Assembly: GCA_014656175.1 (NCBI GenBank)
Contig: BNBX01000002.1
Location: forward strand, 1-64,000
Length of the DNA stretch: 64,000 nt
Direction: 5' to 3'
Source: Streptomyces werraensis
GTDB lineage: Bacteria > Actinomycetota > Actinomycetes > Streptomycetales > Streptomycetaceae
Shown here: piece by piece, positions 1-13,866 of the stretch
How the letters are laid out: every line of letters begins with the position of its first letter
How positions within the stretch are numbered: position 1 is the first letter of the stretch
Notes under the pieces: generated by a model
Databases searched by the model: none
Seen by the model: the letters and a program-made list of their open reading frames with translations, nothing else
Told to the model about the DNA's origin: nothing
Position numbers and translations under genes: made by a program

Positions 1-64
1 AGCCTTACAGCGCCGATGGTACTGCAGGGGGGACCCTGTGGGAGAGTAGGACGCCGCCGAACAA
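1..64 (+). rRNA. rrf: 5S ribosomal RNA, 3' part
   Basis: The first ~64 bases match the 3' half of an actinobacterial 5S rRNA: the loop E/helix IV block (GATGGTACTGCAGGGG), the complementary ACCCTGTGGGAGAGTAGG and the closing strand GCCGCCGAACAA. The 5' half and the rest of the rRNA operon lie left of the window. A strong terminator follows directly. The exact 3' end (62-64) is an estimate. Confidence 0.9.
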
Positions 65-72
65 TACTTACA

Positions 73-114
73 AGGGTTGGTCCCTGAACTTCGGTTCAGG
101 GACCAACCCTTTTA
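73..114 (+). terminator. rRNA operon terminator
   Basis: A perfect 17-bp stem (73-89 with 94-110) closed by a TTCG tetraloop is followed by TTTT. It sits about ten bases after the 5S end, so it is the intrinsic terminator of the rRNA operon. Confidence 0.93.
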
Positions 115-161
115 CGTTGTCCGTCACGTGGCGTTCACGTTGCCTGCCGAGCATCCCCGGT

Positions 162-839
162 ATGGGAATCGCTGCACTGCTCAGGGCGGCCGGCGTAGGA
201 GCCGGTGACGAGGTCGTCGTGCCGGCCTTCGGCAACGTGGAGGTTGCGCGCGCCGTGACACTCGCGGGCGCGCTGCCCGTGTTCGCCGACATAGACCCGG
301 CGACGTACTGCCTGGACCCCACCGCGGTCGACACCGCGCTGACTCCCCGCACCGCTGCGATCGTTGCCGTCCACCGCTTCGGACATCCGGCCGACCTGGG
401 GCAGCTGCGCGCGCTCGGGCAGCGGCGCGGTCTTCTGGTGCTGGAGCACGCGGAGTTGGACGCCTCCCGCGACGAGACGGCGCGGCGGCGGGAGCGGGCC
501 GCGTACCTCGACGCCCGACTGCGCGGCGTGCGGACGCCCGAGCATGACGCCGGCCACACCTATCAGCAGTACGTCGTGCGGGTGCCGGGGAACGGGCGGC
601 CCGACCGGGACGCCTTCGCACGTGCCGTGCAGGCCAAGGGAGTTGCCTGCCGTATACCCGTGCCGACCCCCGTGCACCGGCTGCCCGAGTTCCGGCGTGA
701 CGTGTCGCTGCCGGAGACCCAGCGGGCCGCCGACGAGACGCTCGCTCTGCCTGTCGACGGCTGGCTGACGAAGCGGGACATGCAGCGGACCGCTTCCGTG
801 TGCAATGCGCTGGGCGGACTTCTCGCGCCGGCCCTCTGA
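162..839 (+). CDS. Degenerate DegT/DnrJ/EryC1/StrS aminotransferase-like protein
   Basis: The product (~225 aa) resembles PLP-dependent sugar aminotransferases of the DegT/DnrJ/EryC1/StrS family. The blocks GAGDEVVVPAF, PVFADIDPATY and the C-terminal region around PVPTPVHRLPEF are recognisable. Family members are usually 370-400 aa. Here the first ~45 residues are missing, and the central segment carrying the PLP-binding lysine is gone: the sequence jumps from LLVLEHAELDAS to an arginine-rich stretch and then to the C-terminal domain. Catalysis is therefore unlikely. The start is uncertain. ATG 162 has no good ribosome-binding site, and a TTG at 117 in the same frame would abut the rRNA terminator. 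Codon use remains Streptomyces-like with no internal stop, so this may be a maintained pseudo-enzyme rather than a fresh pseudogene. Confidence 0.6.
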   Translation: MGIAALLRAAGVGAGDEVVVPAFGNVEVARAVTLAGALPVFADIDPATYCLDPTAVDTALTPRTAAIVAVHRFGHPADLGQLRALGQRRGLLVLEHAELDASRDETARRRERAAYLDARLRGVRTPEHDAGHTYQQYVVRVPGNGRPDRDAFARAVQAKGVACRIPVPTPVHRLPEFRRDVSLPETQRAADETLALPVDGWLTKRDMQRTASVCNALGGLLAPAL

Positions 840-845
840 GCATGG

Positions 846-875
846 TTGGGAGCACGGCTGCGTTCGGGGTATGAT
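846..875 (+). promoter_or_regulatory. Promoter of tRNA-Thr
   Basis: TTGGGA (846-851) and TATGAT (870-875) are separated by 18 bp, a good match to the vegetative sigma consensus. Transcription would start near 882, about 30 bases before the mature tRNA. Confidence 0.65.
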
Positions 876-913
876 CTATTCTGTTGCCGCGAGGGAAACC
901 GAAGCGACAACAG

Positions 914-986
914 GCCCCTATAGCTCAGTCGGCAGAGCGTCTCCATGGTAAGGAGAAGGTCAACGGTTCGATTCCGTTTGGGGGCT
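914..986 (+). tRNA. tRNA-Thr (anticodon GGT)
   Basis: A full cloverleaf can be folded. The acceptor stem is 914-920 with 979-985, followed by a D-arm with GCTC/GAGC. The anticodon stem TCTCC/GGAGA holds loop 945-951 with anticodon GGT at 947-949, and the T-arm AACGG/CCGTT has loop TTCGATT. The discriminator base is T986 and CCA is not encoded, as is common in Streptomyces. The anticodon reads ACC/ACT threonine codons. Confidence 0.95.
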
Positions 987-993
987 CAGCCAG

Positions 994-1024
994 AAAGGCC
1001 CCGCCCGATTGGGCGGGGCCTTTT
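994..1024 (+). terminator. Bidirectional terminator between tRNA-Thr and osaC
   Basis: The GC-rich 10-bp stem 997-1006/1011-1020 with loop GATT is extended by AAA/TTT and followed by TTTT. It ends the tRNA transcript and, read on the other strand with its AAA turned to TTT, can also end osaC. Confidence 0.88.
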
Positions 1025-1047
1025 CCATGCCCTGGCGCGGTGGGGGA

Positions 1048-3801
1048 TCAGTCCTGCTGGAGGCCCGGCACGCGCATCGCGAGAATCGCCATGTCGTCGG
1101 ACGGCGCGTCCGAGGCGAAGCGTTCCACCGCGCGCATGATGCGGGCCGCGACCGCGCCGGCCGTCAGCCCCGTACACGTCGTCAGAACCTCGGCGAGGCC
1201 GTCGTCGCCCAGCATCCGGGAGCCCTCACGGCGCTCGGTGACGCCGTCCGTGACGCAGAGCAGGACGTCGCCCGGGTCGAGGGTCACCGTCTCCTCGTGC
1301 AGCTCCAGGTCCTCCAGGACACCGAGCAGCGGCTGCGGTTCGGCGGCCGGTTCGACCGTGCCGTCCTGGCGGAGGCGGAGCGGCAGAGGATGGCCCGCGC
1401 AGACCACCTTCAGTTCGGCGCTGCCGTCCTCCTGCGGGCGCATCTCGCCGTACAGCAGGGTGAGGAAGCGGCTGCGCTCGCCCTCGTCGAGGATCGCGGA
1501 GTTCAGGCGCTCCAGTACCGACGGGCCGCTCAGGCCTTCCCTGGCGAGCAGCCGCAGCGCGTGCCGGGCGAGGCCGGTGACGGCCGCCGCGTTCGGACCC
1601 GTGCCGCAGACGTCGCCGATGGCGAAGCCGTAGGCGCCGTCACTGATCGGGAAGAGGTCGTAGAAGTCGCCGCCGACCTCGTTGCCCTCGCCGGCCGCGC
1701 GGTAGATGACCTCCACCTCGACGCCGTCGATCTGCGGCAGCTCCGGCGGCAGCAGGCTGCGCTGCAGGGACTGGCTGATCGCCGTGCGCTCCGAGTACAG
1801 ACGGGCGTTGTCCAGGGCCAGGGCGGCCCGGCGGGACAGGTCCTCGGCCAGCTCCAGGATCTCCTGGCGGAAGTGCTCGTCGGTCGGCTTGCCGAGCGTC
1901 AGCATGCCGATGACGCGGTTGCGGGCCACCAGGGGCAGGACCACCGTCTCGCCGCCGACCGCGGAGGCCGTGGCGAGTGTGGGGCCGATGCCGGTGGTGA
2001 CATGCCGGGTGGGGCCGCCGCTCAGGCCGAGGCTGCGCATGGACGTGCGCAGGGCCGCCTGGTGGGCGACCTCCGCGGGCGCCGACCATACACGGGCGCC
2101 GGGCGTGGGCACCGGGTCCGGCGGGGGGATCTTGGACAGCAGGGACTTGATGCCGTCGATGAGCTCCTCGTCCTCGTGCAGCACGTAGGACAGGTCCGGA
2201 TCGGAGGACTGGTCGGCGATCGTGTAGACCGCGCACCAGGTGGCGAGCGTCGGAACCGTCATCTGGGCCATGAGGGCCAGGGTCTGGTCCCGGTCGAGCG
2301 TGCCGGCCAGCAGGTCGGACGCCTCGACGAGGAAGCTGAGGGAGCCGCGGCGCAGCCGCTCCAGCTCGCCCAGCCGGGCGGACTCGACGGCGAGGGCGAT
2401 GCGGTCCGCGGCGAACTGCAGGCGCAGCGCCTCCTCGTTGGAGTAGCGGCCCGGCGCCTCGGCCGCGACGCCGAGGGAGCCGGTGAGACGGCCCTCGACC
2501 TTGAGGGGCACGGTGACGACCGAGCGCATCCCCGTGCCGTTGAGGAGCGGGACCGCGCCCGGGACGGCCGTGAGGTCCTCGTGGACGGCCGGCATACGGG
2601 CGGAGCCGTAGCGGCCGGGGCCGCCCTCCACGGGGACGCGCGCGAAGCGCTGGCGGGCCGAGGGCAGACCGGTGGAGGCGCGGACCTCCAGCTCCGTCTC
2701 GTCGTCGGTGGCCAGCAGCAGGAAGGCGGAGTCGCCGTCGAGCATGTCGCGGGCGCGCTCCACGGTGCGCTGCAGCAGTCCGTCGAGGTCGTCGGGGGCG
2801 GGGGAGCCGATGAAGACCTCGAACGGGTCGGCGCTCGGACCCTCGGAACCGCCCGAGGAATCGGTGGAGGGCGCCCGGAGCGGAGTCTGCAGAACCGCCC
2901 GTTCGTGGTCCCGCACCAGGAGACACACGGTTGACGGTTCGCCGTCGGTGTCCCGGACGCGCAGGTGGGACGCGTACACCGGGATGACGCGGCCGTGGGC
3001 GCCGCGAATGCCGTAGGAGCCCTCCCAGCGGGAGAGCTGGAGGGCGTCGGCGATGCCGGTACCCGTGCCGGGGGTGTGCGGCCAGGCGGCCAGGTCGGTG
3101 AGGGGCTTGCCGGTGACCTGCTCCGCGCTGTAGCCGAACAGTTCCTCCGCGTCCTCGTTCCAGGCGGTGATGGAGCCGGAGCGGTCGATCTGGACGACGG
3201 CGACGCGGACGCGGGTGTCGGCGAGCGGCAGCAGATGGGCGGGGAGGGCGGGGCCGGCGGTGCGGGTGCCGACCGGGCGCTCGGGGAGGTCGAGCTGGAA
3301 CCAGACGGTCTTGTGGGTGGGCGTGTAGTCGACGCCCCAGTGGCCGGCCAGGGCGGCGCAGAGCTGGAGTCCGCGTCCGCCCTCGCGGTCGGGGCTGCCC
3401 ATGTCGATCGGGGAGCCCTGGAGGGGGATCTCGCGCTCGGGATACCGGTCGGCCACCTCGATCCGGACGCCGTCGTCGCTGCGCAGGCAGAGCAGGTCGG
3501 CGGAGGTGCCCGCGTGCACGACGGCGTTGGTCACCAGCTCGCTGGTCAGCACCACGGCGTCGTCGACGATGTCGCCGAAGCCCCAGCCCTGGAGGGTGTC
3601 ACGGACGAAGGAACGGGCGCTCGCGACGGATCGTCCGACGGGCTCGAAGCTGGCGGCCGCGCGCGCGGTGATCACAGAACTCCTCGACCGGTTCTCGACG
3701 GGCATGGCTCCCTGGCCGGCCGGCTCGTGCCGCTGGTGCGGCAGACCGTCCGTCGGCCGTGGGTCCGGGGGCTGCTCCCCCGGGATCAGTCCGGTGGTCA
3801 T
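1048..3801 (-). CDS. osaC: OsaC-type multidomain regulator: anti-sigma kinase, PAS, GAF, PP2C phosphatase
   Basis: This is a 917-aa cytoplasmic regulator. From the N-terminus it has an RsbW-like HATPase domain (~35-165; N-box ELVTNAVVHA, G-box GGRGLQLC), a PAS domain (~185-285; ITAWNEDAEELFGY), two GAF-like regions (~340-490 and ~510-680), and a C-terminal SpoIIE/PP2C phosphatase (~700-910; GGDFYDLF, IGDVCGTG, DDMAILA). Domain order and its place divergent from osaA match OsaC of S. coelicolor, which is known to return sigma-B activity to baseline after osmotic stress, probably by binding sigma-B through the kinase domain. ATG 3801 is chosen because GGAGGGG lies 12 bases upstream. An in-frame start at 3888 would add 29 residues without a ribosome-binding site. 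It ends at the terminator shared with tRNA-Thr. Confidence 0.92.
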   Translation of the reverse strand: MTTGLIPGEQPPDPRPTDGLPHQRHEPAGQGAMPVENRSRSSVITARAAASFEPVGRSVASARSFVRDTLQGWGFGDIVDDAVVLTSELVTNAVVHAGTSADLLCLRSDDGVRIEVADRYPEREIPLQGSPIDMGSPDREGGRGLQLCAALAGHWGVDYTPTHKTVWFQLDLPERPVGTRTAGPALPAHLLPLADTRVRVAVVQIDRSGSITAWNEDAEELFGYSAEQVTGKPLTDLAAWPHTPGTGTGIADALQLSRWEGSYGIRGAHGRVIPVYASHLRVRDTDGEPSTVCLLVRDHERAVLQTPLRAPSTDSSGGSEGPSADPFEVFIGSPAPDDLDGLLQRTVERARDMLDGDSAFLLLATDDETELEVRASTGLPSARQRFARVPVEGGPGRYGSARMPAVHEDLTAVPGAVPLLNGTGMRSVVTVPLKVEGRLTGSLGVAAEAPGRYSNEEALRLQFAADRIALAVESARLGELERLRRGSLSFLVEASDLLAGTLDRDQTLALMAQMTVPTLATWCAVYTIADQSSDPDLSYVLHEDEELIDGIKSLLSKIPPPDPVPTPGARVWSAPAEVAHQAALRTSMRSLGLSGGPTRHVTTGIGPTLATASAVGGETVVLPLVARNRVIGMLTLGKPTDEHFRQEILELAEDLSRRAALALDNARLYSERTAISQSLQRSLLPPELPQIDGVEVEVIYRAAGEGNEVGGDFYDLFPISDGAYGFAIGDVCGTGPNAAAVTGLARHALRLLAREGLSGPSVLERLNSAILDEGERSRFLTLLYGEMRPQEDGSAELKVVCAGHPLPLRLRQDGTVEPAAEPQPLLGVLEDLELHEETVTLDPGDVLLCVTDGVTERREGSRMLGDDGLAEVLTTCTGLTAGAVAARIMRAVERFASDAPSDDMAILAMRVPGLQQD

Positions 3802-4218
3802 GTTGTGCGGCCGCCCCTCCGATGCCCGCTCGTTCTCGTGCCACCGCCCAGGCCGGACGCGCCGGCGTGGCTGGACAGCCGCATGCAAGGTTACTTACCT
3901 TCGCGGTCCGAGCGGATGCCGGTCTGCAGTGTTTCCGTCCGAGGTGTTCGCCGTCCGGCGGGTGTGCGGACGATGTGCGAAGCTGCCGAACTGTTATGGC
4001 CTGGTTCCGCGGGGGTGAAACACTGGGCAGGCTTGTAGGGAAGGTCCGGGCAGCCAGTGTGGCGCCGGGGCCGGGTGGGCAGCAGCCCCCTGGCGGCGCC
4101 TCGGAACGTCGGGCAGGGCATCTCGGTCCAACAGGAAAAGCAGTCAGGAACAACGGGAGCACCCTGGACGGTGTGACCGGGCACAGCGGTAATGGTCGAC
4201 CCCTGCGGGAGGGACACA
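3802..4218. other. Divergent osaC/osaA control region
   Basis: These 417 bases have no gene of their own. They hold the 5' leaders and promoters of osaC (minus) and osaA (plus). Besides the candidate sigma-B-like element near 3895-3919, a strong SD (GCGGGAGGGA, 4206-4215) precedes the osaA GTG. I see no clear housekeeping -35/-10 pair for osaA. Confidence 0.6.
3895..3919 (-). promoter_or_regulatory. Candidate sigma-B-type promoter of osaC
   Basis: On the minus strand GCAT (3919-3916), a 15-base spacer and AGGTAA (3900-3895) resemble the Streptomyces sigma-B pattern GNNT-N14-16-GGGTAY, with four of six bases in the -10. The -10 lies in a small inverted repeat, AAGGT-N5-ACCTT (3887-3901). A sigma-B-driven osaC would make negative feedback. 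This is inference from a short, imperfect motif. Confidence 0.3.
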
Positions 4219-9696
<5,478 letters not shown>

Positions 9697-10000
9697 GACC
9701 GGCGGCGGAGCGTGCGAAGCTGACGGCAAGCTTCCGAGGACGCGCGGAGTTGTCCACGCGTCGTGCGCGAAGTTGTGTAGAAGTGCGGTATTCGGGGAAC
9801 CTTCTGGTCTCCCGCAGCGTTTCCGCTACGTGCACAGTGACATCGCGGTGACAGGGTGTGGCGACGAGCGGGGTGCGGCTACGATGACCGGCACAAGGAC
9901 GGGCGGCGCAAGGGAGTCGTCGCCTGGGGCGGCACCCGCAGGTGCTGTGCCAGGTCCTGCGGACAGGGAGGGCCCCAAGCCGGGGCGAGGAGGGCGGGCC
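9697..10000 (+). other. osaA-osaB intergenic region
   Basis: These 304 bases have no convincing gene. A 6-bp hairpin GAAGCT/AGCTTC (9716-9734) lies just after osaA and a promoter-like pair lies at 9857-9885. So osaB probably has its own start of transcription in addition to any read-through. Confidence 0.5.
9857..9885 (+). promoter_or_regulatory. Candidate osaB promoter
   Basis: TGTGGC (9857-9862) and TACGAT (9880-9885) are spaced 17 bp apart. The -10 is good and the -35 weak. The in-frame ATG at 9884 lies inside this -10, which argues against it as the osaB start and supports ATG 10001. Confidence 0.4.
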
Positions 10001-10678
10001 ATGGTGCAGAAGGCCAAGATCCTCCTGGTCGATGACCGGCCGGAGAATCTGCTGGCGCTCGAGGCGATCCTCTCGGCGCTCGATCAGACGCTGGTGCGGG
10101 CATCGTCCGGGGAGGAAGCGCTCAAAGCACTGCTCACGGACGATTTCGCGGTCATTCTGCTGGACGTCCAGATGCCGGGCATGGACGGTTTCGAAACCGC
10201 CGCCCACATCAAGCGGCGGGAGCGGACCCGGGACATCCCGATCATCTTCCTCACCGCGATCAACCACGGCCCGCACCACACCTTCCGGGGTTACGCGGCG
10301 GGCGCGGTGGACTACATCTCCAAGCCGTTCGACCCGTGGGTGCTGCGCGCGAAGGTCTCGGTCTTCGTCGAGCTGTACATGAAGAACTGCCAGCTGCGGG
10401 AGCAGGCGTCGCTGCTGCGGCTCCAGCTCGAGGGCAGCGAGAAGGACTCGGGCGAGTCCAAGGAGTCCGTGGGGCTGCTCGCCGAGCTGTCGGCGCGGCT
10501 CGCCGCCGTCGAGGAGCAGGCCGAGGCGCTCACCAAGCAGCTGAACGACGAGTCGACGGACGCGGCCGCGGTCGCCACGGCGGCCCATCTGGAGCGCAAG
10601 CTCACGGGATTGCGGCGTGCGCTGGACGCCCTGGATCCCGGGACGGGAAGCGCGCCGTCGGTGTCCTCGCAGAACTGA
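10001..10678 (+). CDS. osaB: OsaB response regulator with coiled-coil output region
   Basis: This 225-aa protein has an N-terminal receiver domain (residues ~4-125). It carries acidic DD in LLVDDRPEN, the phospho-Asp in ILLDVQMPGMDG, and the conserved Lys in YISKPFDPW. The C-terminal ~90 residues are Glu/Leu/Ala-rich and predicted coiled coil, with no DNA-binding domain. This fits OsaB of S. coelicolor, an osmotic-stress regulator required for aerial growth at high osmolarity. ATG 10001 has GAGGAGGG upstream (9986-9994). The frame is open further upstream, but that stretch overlaps a promoter and has alanine/glycine-rich low-complexity translation. Confidence 0.9.
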   Translation: MVQKAKILLVDDRPENLLALEAILSALDQTLVRASSGEEALKALLTDDFAVILLDVQMPGMDGFETAAHIKRRERTRDIPIIFLTAINHGPHHTFRGYAAGAVDYISKPFDPWVLRAKVSVFVELYMKNCQLREQASLLRLQLEGSEKDSGESKESVGLLAELSARLAAVEEQAEALTKQLNDESTDAAAVATAAHLERKLTGLRRALDALDPGTGSAPSVSSQN

Positions 10679-10712
10679 CCCCGCACGCGGGGGCGATGCC
10701 CGTCCCCGGAGA

Positions 10713-10735
10713 AGGCCCTCTCCCTGAGGGGGCCT
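10713..10735 (+). terminator. Hairpin downstream of osaB
   Basis: A roughly 10-bp stem (10713-10722/10726-10735, one G-T pair) follows the osaB stop by 35 bases. It has no U-tract, as is usual for Streptomyces terminators. Confidence 0.45.
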
Positions 10736-10851
10736 CAACTGCGTGCCTCGAGGGCACCACGCGTCAGTTCCGCGCCTCGCAGTGGGCGACACGAACGGGT
10801 GAAGCATCCGCCACGCGTGTCACGTGCCGTCTCCCCCGGTAACCTCACACC

Positions 10852-13614
10852 ATGGCCTCACGTCCCTCCGCAGCCAAGAAGCCGCCCGCGAAGAAGGCGG
10901 CCGCTTCCGCGAAGGCTCCGGCGAAGAAGGCCGCCGCCAGGAAAGCCCCGGCGAAGAAGGCGCCCGCCCGGAAGGCTCCGGCGAAGAAGCCCGCCCCCGC
11001 GCCGGCCCCGAACCCGACCGGCGCCGTCTACCGGCTCGTCCGCGCCCTGTGGCTGGGGCTGGCGCACGCCGTCGGCGCGGTGTTCCGCGGCATAGGGCAG
11101 GGCGCCAAGAACCTCGACCCGGCCCACCGCAAGGACGGTCTCGCGCTGCTGCTGCTCGGTATCGCGCTGATCGTCGCCGCCGGCACCTGGGCCGACCTCC
11201 AGGGACCCGTCGGCGAGCTGGTGGAGATCCTGGTCACCGGCGCGTTCGGACGGCTCGACCTGCTGGTGCCGATCCTCGTCTCCGTCGTCGCCGTGCGGTT
11301 CATCCGGCACCCCGAGAAGCCCGAGGCCAACGGGCGGATCGTGATCGGACTGTCCGCGCTCGTCATCGGCGTCCTGGGCCAGATCCACATCGCGTGCGGT
11401 TCGCCCGCGCGCGCCGACGGCATGCAGGCCATAAGGGACGCCGGCGGCCTCATCGGCTGGGGCGCGGCCGCGCCGCTGTCGTCCACCATGACCGACGTCC
11501 TGGCCGTGCCCCTGCTGGTGCTGCTCACGGTCTTCGGCCTGCTGGTCGTCACCGCCACCCCGGTGAACGCGATCCCGCAGCGGCTGCGTCAGCTCGGCGT
11601 GCGGCTGGGCCTGGTGCACGAGCCGGAGGAGTACGGCGAGGACGACGAGCGCTACGAGGAGCAGTGGCGCGAGGCGCTGCCCCAGAGCCGCCGCAGGCGC
11701 CGCCCCGCGCCCGAGGAGTACGACCCGGAGCGCGCGGAGGAGGCGGCGCTGTCCCGGCGGCAGCGCCGCCCGCGCCGGTCCGCGGTGCCGCAGCCCGACG
11801 CCAACCGGCCGATGGACGCCGTGGACGTGGCCGCCGCCGCGGCCGCCGCGCTCGACGGCGCCGTGCTGCACGGCATGCCGCCCTCCCCGGTCGTCGCCGA
11901 CCTCACCCAGGGCGTCAGCACCGGTGACCACGAGCCGACCACCCCGACGCCGGTCCCGTCCGCCCGGCCGCGGCCCGACACGCCCAAGAAGGGCGAGACC
12001 AGCCGGGACGCGCCCGCGAAGGACGAGGGCACCGAGCAGCGGGAGCGGCCGCCCGCGGGCGTGCTCGACATGACCAAGGCGCCGCCGCGCGAACCCCGTG
12101 AGCTGCCGCCGCGCGCCGAGCAGTTGCAGCTCTCCGGCGACATCACCTACTCCCTGCCCTCGCTGGACCTGCTGCACCGCGGTGGTCCCGGCAAGGCGCG
12201 CAGCGCGGCCAACGACGCCATAGTGGAGGCGCTGCGGAAGGTCTTCACCGAGTTCAAGGTGGACGCCGACGTCACGGGCTTCACCCGTGGCCCGACGGTG
12301 ACGCGGTACGTCGTCGAACTGGGCCCGGCCGTGAAGGTCGAGCGGGTCACCGCGCTCACCAAGAACATCGCCTACGCCGTCGCCAGCCCGGACGTGCGGA
12401 TCATCAGCCCCATCCCCGGCAAGTCCGCGGTCGGCATCGAGATCCCCAACACCGACCGGGAGATGGTGAACCTCGGCGACGTGCTGCGGCTCGCGGAGTC
12501 CGCCGAGGACGACGACCCGATGCTGGTCGCCTTCGGCAAGGACGTCGAGGGCGGCTACGTCATGGATTCGCTCGCGAAGATGCCGCACATGCTGGTCGCC
12601 GGCGCCACCGGCTCCGGCAAGTCGTCCTGCATCAACTGCCTGATCACGTCGATCATGATGCGGGCGACCCCCGAGGACGTCCGGATGATTCTCGTCGACC
12701 CCAAGCGGGTCGAGCTGACCGCGTACGAGGGCATTCCGCACCTGATCACGCCGATCATCACCAACCCCAAGCGGGCCGCCGAGGCGCTGCAGTGGGTCGT
12801 GCGCGAGATGGACCTGCGCTACGACGATCTCGCCGCCTACGGCTACCGGCACATCGACGACTTCAACCGCGCGGTGCGCGAGGGCAAGGTCAAGCCGCCC
12901 GAGGGCAGCGAGCGTGAGCTCCAGCCGTATCCGTACCTGCTGGTGATCGTGGACGAGCTGGCCGACCTGATGATGGTCGCCCCGCGCGACGTCGAGGACG
13001 CCATCGTGCGCATCACCCAGCTCGCGCGCGCGGCCGGCATCCACCTGGTGCTGGCCACCCAGCGGCCCTCGGTCGACGTCGTCACCGGTCTGATCAAGGC
13101 GAACGTGCCGTCGCGGCTGGCGTTCGCCACGTCGTCGCTCGCCGACTCGCGGGTCATCCTCGACCAGCCCGGCGCCGAGAAGCTGATCGGCAAGGGCGAC
13201 GGACTCTTCCTGCCCATGGGTGCGAACAAACCCACGCGTATGCAGGGCGCGTTCGTGACCGAGGAGGAGGTCGCGGCGGTCGTCCAGCACTGCAAGGACC
13301 AGATGGCGCCGGTCTTCCGGGACGACGTCGTCGTCGGCACCAAGCAGAAGAAGGAGATCGACGAGGACATCGGCGACGACCTCGACCTGCTGTGCCAGGC
13401 GGCCGAGCTGGTCGTCTCCACCCAGTTCGGGTCCACGTCGATGCTCCAGCGCAAGCTGCGCGTCGGCTTCGCCAAGGCTGGCCGGCTGATGGACCTCATG
13501 GAGTCCCGTAACATCGTCGGACCGAGCGAAGGTTCGAAGGCTCGTGACGTTCTTGTGAAGCCTGATGAGCTGGACGGCGTGCTCGCGCTGATCCGCGGGG
13601 AGTCTGAAGGGTAG
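10852..13614 (+). CDS. ftsK: DNA translocase FtsK
   Basis: This 920-aa septal DNA pump moves chromosomes through closing septa, in Streptomyces mainly during sporulation. The N-terminus (~1-50) is a Lys/Ala/Pro-rich AKKAPAKK tail. About four membrane segments follow (~90-235), then a Pro/Arg/Glu-rich linker (~245-420). The motor domain has Walker A GATGSGKS (584-591) and Walker B VIVDEL around Asp701, with ATQRPS near 735. The C-terminal gamma winged-helix domain (~845-910; TSMLQRKLRVGFAKAGRLMD) reads KOPS-type polarity signals. Length and order match the family. Start ATG 10852 has only weak upstream complementarity to 16S rRNA but is the first start before the basic tail. Confidence 0.95.
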   Translation: MASRPSAAKKPPAKKAAASAKAPAKKAAARKAPAKKAPARKAPAKKPAPAPAPNPTGAVYRLVRALWLGLAHAVGAVFRGIGQGAKNLDPAHRKDGLALLLLGIALIVAAGTWADLQGPVGELVEILVTGAFGRLDLLVPILVSVVAVRFIRHPEKPEANGRIVIGLSALVIGVLGQIHIACGSPARADGMQAIRDAGGLIGWGAAAPLSSTMTDVLAVPLLVLLTVFGLLVVTATPVNAIPQRLRQLGVRLGLVHEPEEYGEDDERYEEQWREALPQSRRRRRPAPEEYDPERAEEAALSRRQRRPRRSAVPQPDANRPMDAVDVAAAAAAALDGAVLHGMPPSPVVADLTQGVSTGDHEPTTPTPVPSARPRPDTPKKGETSRDAPAKDEGTEQRERPPAGVLDMTKAPPREPRELPPRAEQLQLSGDITYSLPSLDLLHRGGPGKARSAANDAIVEALRKVFTEFKVDADVTGFTRGPTVTRYVVELGPAVKVERVTALTKNIAYAVASPDVRIISPIPGKSAVGIEIPNTDREMVNLGDVLRLAESAEDDDPMLVAFGKDVEGGYVMDSLAKMPHMLVAGATGSGKSSCINCLITSIMMRATPEDVRMILVDPKRVELTAYEGIPHLITPIITNPKRAAEALQWVVREMDLRYDDLAAYGYRHIDDFNRAVREGKVKPPEGSERELQPYPYLLVIVDELADLMMVAPRDVEDAIVRITQLARAAGIHLVLATQRPSVDVVTGLIKANVPSRLAFATSSLADSRVILDQPGAEKLIGKGDGLFLPMGANKPTRMQGAFVTEEEVAAVVQHCKDQMAPVFRDDVVVGTKQKKEIDEDIGDDLDLLCQAAELVVSTQFGSTSMLQRKLRVGFAKAGRLMDLMESRNIVGPSEGSKARDVLVKPDELDGVLALIRGESEG

Positions 13615-13743
13615 ACGGCGGGAACACGTTCGTCGCGCCGGGACGTCCGGCCGGGTGATCGTGACCCTTCCGTAAGCGATCAACGAGCAACCGTTTCCCG
13701 TCGGCACACGTCAAGTTGAACGAAGTGTCAGACAGCAGGACGA

Positions 13744-13771
13744 CCATCGGAATGTCGGGCCATTCCGATGG
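13744..13771 (+). promoter_or_regulatory. 10-bp inverted repeat upstream of the RodZ-like gene
   Basis: CCATCGGAAT (13744-13753) and ATTCCGATGG (13762-13771) form a perfect inverted repeat around an 8-base centre. There is no T-run, and it lies about 95 bases before the next start, in the promoter region. It could be an operator or an ftsK terminator. Confidence 0.5.
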
Positions 13772-13866
13772 CGTACAAAGTCCGAACGCCCGGTTGCCCC
13801 ACCCCTTCGTACCCCACCTAGACTGAACCTCCAGCACAGGCGGCTACACGCTCGAAAGGCGCCCCC

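Noticed and set aside
9884..10000. Longer OsaB starting at ATG 9884
   Set aside because: That ATG lies within a good -10 hexamer (TACGAT) and the extra residues are low complexity. ATG 10001 has GAGGAGGG.
10858..13707. Long minus-strand reading frame opposite ftsK
   Set aside because: It is the shadow of ftsK; there are no plausible motifs and no SD.
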